Below are positions 7,346-15,400 of a DNA stretch of 28,055 bases, one piece after another. The DNA is from an uncultured Oxalobacteraceae bacterium (GTDB lineage: Bacteria; Pseudomonadota; Gammaproteobacteria; Burkholderiales; Burkholderiaceae): assembly GCA_946478765.1 (NCBI GenBank), contig CAMLDH010000013.1:1-28055 (forward strand), given 5' to 3'. Made by a program: the position numbers and the translations under genes. The notes under the pieces were generated by a model. The model made no database searches. It worked only from the letters and a program-made list of their open reading frames with translations, and was not told the origin of the DNA. Positions within the stretch are counted from its first letter, which is position 1, and the number at the start of each line of letters is the position of its first letter.

Positions 7346-7859
7346 CGCTTGGGCTGTTCATGGGCGGCTACGTGCACGAAATAACTTCCCGATTGGTCTC
7401 GCGGCAGGCGGGTGCCTTGCACAGGAAGCAGGCGTGGAGCAGTGCTCCACGAATTCCCTGCTTCACCATCCCGTCTGCCGCGTCCAAATCGGGAAGTTAT
7501 TCCGTACACGTTCCTTTCAAGATACTGGTGATGGCGCTTATCCCGGTGACAAGTTACCCAAGGTGTCAAAACTATCCTGAGCACGGCAGTCGAGATCGCC
7601 AAGCGCGCAGAATTGCACAATTTCACCATCACTCCTCATCTGGATGCGGAGTGATTTGGATGTAGATCATCGAGAGAGGACGGCGCCATTTCTTCCTCTA
7701 AAAATTCGACTCGATAGCTAGCCAGATGTCCAAAATCCATTCCTTCATTAGCACGCAAAAAAATCATGAATTGTGAAATTTTCCCCATGCGCCAACGCCA
7801 ACCGGTAGTGCAAGTGCATTGTTCGTGTCATGCAATATCTTTTAAGGAGACCCTTTCGC
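7346..7859. other. Intergenic region before the chaperone/flavoenzyme operon
   Basis: About 510 bases without a recognisable gene. The left third is the 140-bp palindrome. The right part (7670-7859) is AT-rich with A/T runs and presumably holds the promoter of the chaperone gene. No good sigma-70 -35/-10 pair was found, consistent with (but not proof of) an alternative sigma factor. Open frames here are shadows of the palindrome arms. Confidence 0.5.
7371..7510. repeat. 140-bp palindromic (MITE-like) element
   Basis: Two arms of about 70 bp are inverted copies of each other. The outer ends CGTGCACGAAATAACTTCCC (7371-7390) and the inverse of 7491-7510 (CGTGTACGGAATAACTTCCC) differ at two positions in 20, and similarity continues through GATT and a GCGGCAG block. 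The centre is a perfect CGTGGAGCA-G-TGCTCCACG at 7433-7451. RNA from it would form one long hairpin. It starts 26 bases after the stop of the preceding gene. No clear target-site duplication was seen. It could be a non-autonomous transposable element or a large 3' hairpin terminator. Confidence 0.85.
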
Positions 7860-8327
7860 ATGAGTAGGCACCGTTATGCAAATCTGATCGAAGAATTTTG
7901 TAAATTATCCCGGCTTAGTGATCCTGCAACCATCATGCAGGGAGGGCCGATCGAAGTAAATGGCATCAAATTTTCGATGATTTACAGTGAAAAAATCAAT
8001 CCGGATTTGATGTTCATCTATTGCGATTTTGGTGACCCGCCCATGGGCCGCGATAGTGACGTATATCGAGTACTGTTGAAGCAAAACCTGTTTTTTTATA
8101 AAGGTAGCGGGCCAGTATTTGCCATATCGCCGGATACTGGGCGGATATTGCTGGCCCAATATGAGCGGCTGGATGAAATGACGTCCAATGCGCTGTTGCA
8201 CAGGTTAAGTCAGCTCTCCATCCAAGCCCAGTCGTGGCGTAAAGACCCCTTTCTTTTGGACGATGCCGTACCTCAAACCACTACGCAGAAGAGATCATCG
8301 ACGCACCCCTTGTCGTTGCATAGATAA
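7860..8327 (+). CDS. CesT-family class I T3SS chaperone
   Basis: About 155 residues. The pattern is that of the Tir-chaperone (CesT/SycE) family: N-terminal helix YANLIEEFCKLSRL; strands around IEVNGIKFSMIYSEKINPDL and MFIYCDFGDPP; helix DVYRVLLKQNLFF; strands GSGPVFAISPDTGRILLAQY; and the closing helix NALLHRLSQLSIQAQSW. These proteins are dimers that bind the N-terminal 20-100 residues of one effector and target it to the T3SS ATPase. The ATG at 7860 is chosen over 7830 because AAGGAGA lies about 10 bases upstream and the family start is regained. The last 25 residues are Thr/Ser/His-rich and lie beyond the fold. It precedes the flavoenzyme gene by 41 bp in the same direction, the usual chaperone-effector layout, so that protein is the likely client. 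Confidence 0.82.
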   Translation: MSRHRYANLIEEFCKLSRLSDPATIMQGGPIEVNGIKFSMIYSEKINPDLMFIYCDFGDPPMGRDSDVYRVLLKQNLFFYKGSGPVFAISPDTGRILLAQYERLDEMTSNALLHRLSQLSIQAQSWRKDPFLLDDAVPQTTTQKRSSTHPLSLHR

Positions 8328-8368
8328 AACTTGCGTTTTATATAAAATATTTTTAGAAAAGTATAGTC

Positions 8369-10723
8369 ATGCCAGATAACCGCATGGGGCGCTTATTATC
8401 AAGCTGTTTCCAATCACGCAGCTCTCAAATATCATCTTCATCAAACAATCCGCCAACAACAATAGCGCAGACAAATACGGATGGCGTTGTATCGACCGCT
8501 ACCCTTGCCAAGCTTGAAAAAGGGCCAGACAGCCAGAACTACCGCCCACTTCCAAGTGTGAAAACAAAGCTGATAGGAGATTGGCCCAATTCGAGGGCAT
8601 CCCTTGTTGCCCATATACTGACAAACCTGCGTACGCTGGCCACTATTCCGAAAGGAGAAAGCCGGGAGCAGCTACAACGAGAAATAAATCAGTATTGGAA
8701 TTGTCTCAGCGATCAACAGAAAGTCGAAGCGTTACAGACAATAGGCGGCCAGCTTGTCATGGGAGGACAGATCAGTCCCACCCTCGCCCCGGAAGAAGCG
8801 AAAACGTGCGGACTAGCCGAGCCATTTGCCGAGATGCCGGAAAACGCGCGGACCGAGACCCTCAAGAATATGCTGCACGGCCCTGCCATAAGCTGGCTGC
8901 ACTCGATGCTTACCCACAGAAATGCTGCTGTCCGTAACGATTTATTTCCATTCTTGAGGGGCGACGCAAAAGCCAACTTGGAAGCCATCTTGACCAAAAA
9001 GCCGGACAGATCTTTTATCGATATTGGTCTTGACTATAAAAAAGTTCTCAAATATCGCAATATTGATGGCAGTTTGGCCACCTTGCCGCCGGAAGCACGG
9101 GGGAAAAGGGTGGCAATCATCGGTAGCGGCGTGGCAGGAACCATCGCCGCCAGGGAAGCCCTCGCGATGGGATTATGTCCCGTCATTTTTGAGGCCGAGG
9201 ACCACATCGGGGGACGGATGGAGGCGCGCCCTTACCATAATGCGGATGGCAGCAGAGCATCTGAATTTTCTGAAATGGGCGCAATGCGATTTCCGCGGAC
9301 CTCAAGAAGCTGGCTTTATCTTCTCAACAAAGTTGCCGGCGTCGAGACAAAACATGTTGACGGCAAGACGGCTTCCCCCCCTTTCCCGAATCCCGGCATA
9401 GTGCCAACCAAGCTGTTGCTTGGCGGAGAGGTCATCAATTGGACTGCAGGGGCGCCAGCCCCCGAGAGCGCGCTGTTGGAAAAGGTCAAAGAGGATTTTG
9501 AAAAATTTGCCGGAAGCCTGATGGTGCCTTTGGAAGAGGCACGGCGAACGCACGATACTGAAAAAATGGAAAAAATCTGGCAAAGCTATATCGATCAATA
9601 CAAGGACAAAAGCTTTTATGCCGGGATAATGGAGGGCATGGAAAAGTCAGGCGCTGATTGGGGGGAAGACGAGAAGAATGCCTTTGCTGCATTGGGCATT
9701 GGCACAGGCGGGTTTGGCCCGCTCTATACCACAGGTTTCCTCGAAATATTGCGCATGATTGTTAACAAGCTGGAGGGGGACCAGCAGCTTCTCCCAATGG
9801 GCACGACAGCGGCCTTGGATAAATTTTATAAAGCGGAAGTTACCGACCCTGATGGCAAGAAGGTATCGCTTGAAAACGATGTGGACATTCGTCTCACCAC
9901 CAAAGTCACTGGCATCTCCTCAAACGACGGCAAGTCGACATTGGAATTTCAGCGTCGCGATGGCGCCAAAAAAACAGAAGAATTTGACGCAGTTGTCGTT
10001 GCCACGACCACCCGTGCAATGCAACACATCAAGGGGCTGACGTCGATGAACTCTGCTTCAGCGCCGCTCGACAAGAAGGTGGCAAATGCCATACCGAAGT
10101 TGCGTATGCTTAATTCGTCCAAGTTGTTCATCCGTACTGAAAACAAATTCTGGTTGGACGAGAACGGAAAAGCGCGGCCTGATATTCCGCAAGTCATTTT
10201 GACAGACCGAGGACCGTGCAACGTTTTCTGTTTGAACTACGACGACTTTACTGATCATGGAATCGTGGCCGTCAGCTATACATGGGGCGATGAGTCGACC
10301 AAGTTGCAGGGCATGACTCCGCAGGAGCGTTTTGAGGAATGTAAGAGCGTCATTGAGGAAGTCAGCCCTGAATTTGCCCAAAATCTGGTGCCGGTCAATG
10401 ATGAAATTCATAGCGTCGATTGGCAAGCCAGGGACAACCAACACGGCGCTTTCAAGCTCGTCAGCCCAGGCCAGGAAGTCAGTCAAAAAGAGCTATACCA
10501 TCACTATCTAGGCGTTATGCAGCAGGACGATCAACCTCATAGCGGTGTCTTTCTTGCAGGGGACTCGGTAGGGTATTGCGGCGGATGGGCAGAAAGCGCT
10601 GTGATCAGCTCGGTCAATGCCGCGCTTGCCATTGCCGCGCATTTTGGCGGGACGCCGGCGGATGACTCGCCATTGAAGCAAGATAAAGACAAGTACAACT
10701 ATGGAGAAAGAAGACGGCAATAA
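8369..10723 (+). CDS. IaaM-like tryptophan 2-monooxygenase family flavoenzyme with long N-terminal extension; candidate T3SS effector
   Basis: A 784-residue FAD amine oxidase. Tryptophan 2-monooxygenase turns L-Trp into indole-3-acetamide, the first step of the bacterial auxin route. Seen here: Rossmann fingerprint IIGSGVAG (G252, G254, G257) with FEAEDHIGGRM; EMGAMRFP, where R307 fits the substrate-carboxylate Arg of the family; FPNPG; GTGGFGPLYTTGFLEILR; SSKLFIRTENKFWLD; SYTWGDES; and C-terminal AGDSVGYCGGWAESA (D732, W740). All of these recur in IaaM. Residues 1-245 precede the FAD domain. The first 45 are rich in Ser, Thr, Asn and Gln, typical of T3SS signals; the rest is helical and unassigned. 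Pseudomonas IaaM (about 557 residues) lacks most of this, whereas Agrobacterium T-DNA IaaM (about 755) also has an N-terminal domain. A CesT-type chaperone gene lies 41 bp upstream. No amidohydrolase (iaaH) is present. Phe or Lys monooxygenase activity is possible. Confidence 0.88.
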   Translation: MPDNRMGRLLSSCFQSRSSQISSSSNNPPTTIAQTNTDGVVSTATLAKLEKGPDSQNYRPLPSVKTKLIGDWPNSRASLVAHILTNLRTLATIPKGESREQLQREINQYWNCLSDQQKVEALQTIGGQLVMGGQISPTLAPEEAKTCGLAEPFAEMPENARTETLKNMLHGPAISWLHSMLTHRNAAVRNDLFPFLRGDAKANLEAILTKKPDRSFIDIGLDYKKVLKYRNIDGSLATLPPEARGKRVAIIGSGVAGTIAAREALAMGLCPVIFEAEDHIGGRMEARPYHNADGSRASEFSEMGAMRFPRTSRSWLYLLNKVAGVETKHVDGKTASPPFPNPGIVPTKLLLGGEVINWTAGAPAPESALLEKVKEDFEKFAGSLMVPLEEARRTHDTEKMEKIWQSYIDQYKDKSFYAGIMEGMEKSGADWGEDEKNAFAALGIGTGGFGPLYTTGFLEILRMIVNKLEGDQQLLPMGTTAALDKFYKAEVTDPDGKKVSLENDVDIRLTTKVTGISSNDGKSTLEFQRRDGAKKTEEFDAVVVATTTRAMQHIKGLTSMNSASAPLDKKVANAIPKLRMLNSSKLFIRTENKFWLDENGKARPDIPQVILTDRGPCNVFCLNYDDFTDHGIVAVSYTWGDESTKLQGMTPQERFEECKSVIEEVSPEFAQNLVPVNDEIHSVDWQARDNQHGAFKLVSPGQEVSQKELYHHYLGVMQQDDQPHSGVFLAGDSVGYCGGWAESAVISSVNAALAIAAHFGGTPADDSPLKQDKDKYNYGERRRQ

Positions 10724-10901
10724 GCGTAGCGCAAGAAAATTAAAGGGAGGTAATCAAGGGCGTCCGCTGATTTCGCACACCCCCGCGGATACCCTCGTAC
10801 ATAGAGGGGCGTACCGGGGGGGGGGGGCAGCCGTCGCGGCGCAATTATCTGCCCAAAGCGGACAGCAGAAAGCGGCCGCTGGATGAGCCGACCGTCCGGC
10901 A
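10724..10901. other. Convergent intergenic spacer with a G12 homopolymer
   Basis: This spacer lies between the converging flavoenzyme and response-regulator genes. It holds a short CCCTC-loop-GAGGG stem near 10795 and an uninterrupted run of 12 G at 10816-10827. No canonical stem followed by a T-run was found for either gene. Confidence 0.6.
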
Positions 10902-12461
10902 TCAACGCTTCGGCAGCCGCACGGTGACGGTAGTCGTGTCGCTCGCTTCATCGGTGTTCATGGCGATCGTCCCGCCTTGCGATTCCGTAACCAGCCGGGC
11001 GCTGTAAGTGCCGAGACCGGGGGCGTGCGCCTTGCCGACAGTGACGTATTTATCGAAAAAGCGATCGCGTATCGTCACAGGCACCAGTCCGGCATTGCGA
11101 ATCGCGACCACAATATTTTGCGGCTCGATTGAAAAGCTGACGTTGATGCAGCCGCCTTCGCGAGAAGCTTCGGCCGCATTTCGCATCAGGTTGCCGAACA
11201 ATGAGTAACACAATCCTTGCTCCCCTTGCGCAATGTAGCGGTTTGCTTCCGCAGCGCTGCCATCTTCGCCGGTCAGGCGCAGATCGAGCCTTCGGCCGGC
11301 AAATGCGGCCAGCGTCTCTTGCTGCACTCTCGTCAGCGTCGCCACCAGATCCACCGGTTTCGCATGTAATACAAAGGTGCCGCTTTCCATTCGATACAGA
11401 CTGAGCGATTGGTCGATCATATCGATCGCGTGCCATGCCTCGGTGCGGATCAGCTGCTTCAGTTGTATCTGGCTTTCATTGAGGCTGCTACCGTTGAGCA
11501 GCATATCGGTTGCGGCGATGATGGCATTAATCGGATTTTTAAGGTCGTGCTGCGTGATACGCTCGACATCTTCCCGTAGCCTGGCCGAGTCTGCTAATGC
11601 TGCGTTCTGCCGCGTCAAATCGGCGAATGTCAACTTCAGGCGCAGGTGAGTACGAATGCGCGCTTTCAAAATACTCGGTTCGGCCGGCTTTACGATGTAA
11701 TCGACAGCACCGACTGCCAGTCCGCGTATCACCTCATCGACGTCGTCGTGGCTCGTCAGGAAAATGACCGGGATATTGCGAGTAAGCATATCTGCCTGCA
11801 ATCGGCGGCACACTTCGTGACCATCCATTTCGGGCATCATGACGTCGAGCAGAATCAGATCCGGCGGCTGCGCCGAGCGCGCAATCTGTAGCGCTTCATG
11901 GCCTGAGGATGCAGTCTGGACCGCATACTCGTCTTTGAGTATCTCGGCGATCATGTCGAGATTGATCTGCATGTCGTCCACCACCAGCACCGTGCAACTG
12001 CTGACGCGCTGCTCCACTTCGGCGGCGTCGATCAAGCCAAGCACCGTGTTGCCTGCCTGCATCACAAGCGGCATTTCGTGCTGGTAGCCGGCCAACAGTC
12101 GTTTTACTTTGTTTGCGAAAACCTGCATCGTGTATGGTTTGATCAGATATTCCGATGCGCCGGAGTCGATCGCGATGCGCATCTGGGCCGGGTTGCTTTC
12201 TGATGTCATCATCATGAAGGGCAGGCCGGCAAGCACTGGATTGTTGCGCATCCAGCGCAACAGATCGAGTCCGGTCAAGCCTGACATCTGCCAGTCGCTG
12301 ATGACGGCGCCAACTCGCTCCGTTTTCAATATCCGTATTGCTTCCACGCCGTTGATTGCCTGCAGAACCTCATCGATACCGATTTCATGCAAGGCCGCAC
12401 TCATCGCATGGCGCATCGACTGCAGGTTATCCACGATCAATACAGGTAATTGCTTTTTCAT
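10902..12461 (-). CDS. Two-receiver hybrid response regulator / histidine kinase
   Basis: A cytoplasmic phosphorelay protein of about 519 residues. REC1 (residues ~5-122) has D11, phospho-acceptor D56 in ISDWQMSG and K108 in LIKPY, CheY-like. REC2 (~156-275) has VVDDMQIN, D206 in LILLDVMMPEMDG and K258 in VKPAE. A short linker helix then leads to a HisKA-like dimerisation helix with H305 in HDLKNPI. The HATPase_c domain follows, with N-box LFGNLMRNAAEAS and a reduced G-box (GLGTYSARLVTESQGG). The real start is ATG 12461, with GAGAGG about 6 bases before it; the frame opens at a TTG (12476) but lacks support there. It follows the giant kinase gene by 26 bp, so they form one operon. D56 or D206 is a plausible phosphate target of its HPt domain. 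No DNA-binding output domain. Confidence 0.93.
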   Translation of the reverse strand: MKKQLPVLIVDNLQSMRHAMSAALHEIGIDEVLQAINGVEAIRILKTERVGAVISDWQMSGLTGLDLLRWMRNNPVLAGLPFMMMTSESNPAQMRIAIDSGASEYLIKPYTMQVFANKVKRLLAGYQHEMPLVMQAGNTVLGLIDAAEVEQRVSSCTVLVVDDMQINLDMIAEILKDEYAVQTASSGHEALQIARSAQPPDLILLDVMMPEMDGHEVCRRLQADMLTRNIPVIFLTSHDDVDEVIRGLAVGAVDYIVKPAEPSILKARIRTHLRLKLTFADLTRQNAALADSARLREDVERITQHDLKNPINAIIAATDMLLNGSSLNESQIQLKQLIRTEAWHAIDMIDQSLSLYRMESGTFVLHAKPVDLVATLTRVQQETLAAFAGRRLDLRLTGEDGSAAEANRYIAQGEQGLCYSLFGNLMRNAAEASREGGCINVSFSIEPQNIVVAIRNAGLVPVTIRDRFFDKYVTVGKAHAPGLGTYSARLVTESQGGTIAMNTDEASDTTTVTVRLPKR

Positions 12462-12487
12462 ATTCGCCTCTCCCAAGATTGGTTCAC

Positions 12488-15400
12488 TTACTCGGATTGT
12501 GCATGAAAACTCATTAATTGGTGCTGTGTTATCTGTTCTATTGCGGCAATAGTTCCATCGAAGATCGCAGCGAAGTGGCGCAGCAATGCCGCATCTTCCT
12601 GTCCTGTGCCGATTGCGCGTTCAAGCTGGCGTGCGAGCCCGGCAAGCTTGGATGCGCCAATATTGGCCGCGACCCCGCAGATGGCGTGAGCCTTGTATTT
12701 CGCTTCGTCACGTTCGCCTGCTGCCAGCAGCGCTTCGATGCGCGTAGCGTCCTGTGCGTGCTCACTGGCAAATTGGGTTAACAATTTGCTGTAGAGGTCG
12801 GTGTTGCCGACAATCCGCCGCAATGCGGATTGGGTATCGATCCAGTCGTCCGGCAGCGGCACGACCGGCACGGCCGCAGGCGCATCCGTTCTTTGACGCA
12901 AATCCCAGCGCGCTAGTGTATCGAATAATACATCCGGGTCGATCGGCTTGGCGATATGCGCGTTCATGCCGGCTTTCCGGCAAAGCGCGCGCTCTTCCGC
13001 CATCGCATGCGCGGTCATTGCCAAAATCGGTAATGTGGCGCATGAGGGATGGGCCCGGATTGCGGCAGTCGCTGCATAGCCGTCCATTTCCGGCATTTGC
13101 AGATCCATCAGCACGATGTCGTAGCAGTTGCCGGATGCGATCTTCTCGACGGCAACGCGGCCGTTGCCGGCCAGTTCCACCGCAATGCCCGCGCTGATTA
13201 ATAACTCGACCGCAATCTGCTGGTTGATCGGATTATCTTCTACCAGCAGGACGCGCAATCCGTCATGCCGACGACGTTTTACTGCCTCAATCGGTTGTTG
13301 CACCTGGGTCGTGCCACCGTATATCGCGAGGAGCGTATTGACCAGTGTGGAGGCGATGACCGGCTTTGCTAAAAAGCCATCGACGGCGATATCCTCGACT
13401 TCGTGCCTGACGCTGTCCTTGCCGGACACCGTGCCTGCCAGCACAATCATCGGTTGCGGCGCGAGCGTGGCATCGGCGCGAATGGCGCGCGCAGCATCGG
13501 CGCCGTTCGAAGGCATTGACCAATCGATCAGCACCAACCCGAACGGGCATTCTGCAGCTGCTGCCTGCCGTACCATTGCCACCGCCTGCTCGCCGCTGGC
13601 AGCTTCCTCCACCGTCAGCAGCAAATTCGCGCAGTGGCCCGCCAGCACCCGGCGCGCAGTCGGATTGTCGTCGGCAATCAGCACGCGCATGCCCTTGAGG
13701 CGGTCGGGCAGAGCGCGCAACACAACGCTGTCGCCGAGTCCGAAGCAGGCAGTGAAATGAAAAGTACAGCCTGCGCCCGCTGCGCTCTCCATGCCTATTG
13801 CGCCCCCCATCAATTCAACCAGGCGCTTGCAGATGGTCAATCCCAATCCCGTGCCGCCATATTTGCGCGTCGTCGAACCGTCGGCCTGGGTAAAGGCTTG
13901 GAACAGCTGTTGCTGCTGCTCGGGTGCTATTCCGATGCCTGTATCGCGCACGGAGAACACAAGTTTGACTTGACTGCCTGTATTCTCCAGCCGTTCGATT
14001 CGTACGACGACCTCGCCGCTCTCGGTGAATTTGATTGCGTTGTCGATCAAATTAATGAGTATTTGTTCGAGCCGCAAGGTGTCGCCGACCAGCGAGTGTG
14101 GAACGTTGGGCTGGATGTCGAAGATCAGTTCCAGGCCCTTTTCGGCGGCCTTTTGGCCGACCAGCGTTGCCACATTGTCCAGCGCCTGTTCGAGCCGGAA
14201 GTCGGCATTGTCAAGGTGGAGCTTGCCAGCTTCGATTTTCGAGAAATCGAGGATGTCGTTGAGAATGCCAAGCAATGAAGTGCCGGCGTGATGAATCTTG
14301 GCGATATAGTCGTGCTGCCGGGTGCTCAGGTCGGTTTTCAGCGCCAGGTGAGAAAGACCAATGATTGCATTCATCGGTGTACGGATTTCGTGGCTCATAT
14401 TGGCGAGGAACAACGACTTTGTGCGCACCGCATTTTCAGCTTGTTCCTTCGCCAGCCGCAGCTCTTCTCTTTGTTCGCGCGCCTCTGTTTCATCCATCCA
14501 GAATCCGTTCCACACCCATTCGTCATTGACAAATTGCGGTGTGGCGTATGAGTGAATCCAGCGGATACTGCCATCGATCATGACGCGATGCGTGAAATCT
14601 GCGGTTCTCCTCTGCATGATCGTCTCTTGCTGCATCGGTTCTACCACTGTTTTGTCTTCCGGTAATGTAGTACGCCAGCGAGCCTTTATATCTGCAAAAA
14701 TTTCGGTCGCGCTTACCCCCAGTATTTCCTGTACGTTTCCACCGATAAAACTGTAACTGCGCTCGCCATTTGACTGTTCACGGAATTGGAATACCACCAA
14801 AGGCAAGGCTTCCGTCATGTCTATCAACCGCTTGTGTGCGTGCCGCGCCTCGGCAGTACGTTCAATGACCCGTTGTTCCAGAGTCTCGTTAAGTTCCCGG
14901 ATCGCCGTTTGCTCCCGTTGCAGGTCTGCGTACAGTAATGCGTTTTTCAGCGAGATTGCCGCTTGCGAAGAGATCAGTTCCAGTATGGCGATACGGTCTG
15001 GCGTAAATGCGCCAATGACCAGGCTGTTCTCCAGATAGATGACGCCTGTGAGTTTGCCTTGATTGACGAGAGGAATGCACAATACCGATTTTGGCTGATG
15101 TCGAACAACCCATGGATCATGCATGAAAGGACCGGCAGCGGCTGCATCGTCAAGCACCACAGGTTCGCAGGTGCGCGCCACATAATTGATCACCGACTTG
15201 TTAACCTCATGGTCCGTGTCTACTGATGTCCCGTGCAGCACTACGACAGTGCTGCCATGAATAGTGGCTTGCACAAGCAATGCGTCATCTTTGTTGAGCA
15301 GAAGCGTTCCATGCTGGGCGCCGGCATTTTCGACTACGAGGTGCATGATCCGTTCGATCAGCTTCTCAAGTACGATTTCGCCCGATATCGCTTGAGAGAC

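Noticed and set aside
6768..7840. Possible shared promoter motif GTGTCAT before the 6872 and 7860 genes
   Set aside because: The hits (near 6810 and 7826) lie at different distances from the starts and no second conserved box was found; likely chance.
10701..10886. 61-codon open frame across the G12 tract
   Set aside because: It overlaps the end of the flavoenzyme gene, has no ribosome site of its own and its length depends on the homopolymer.
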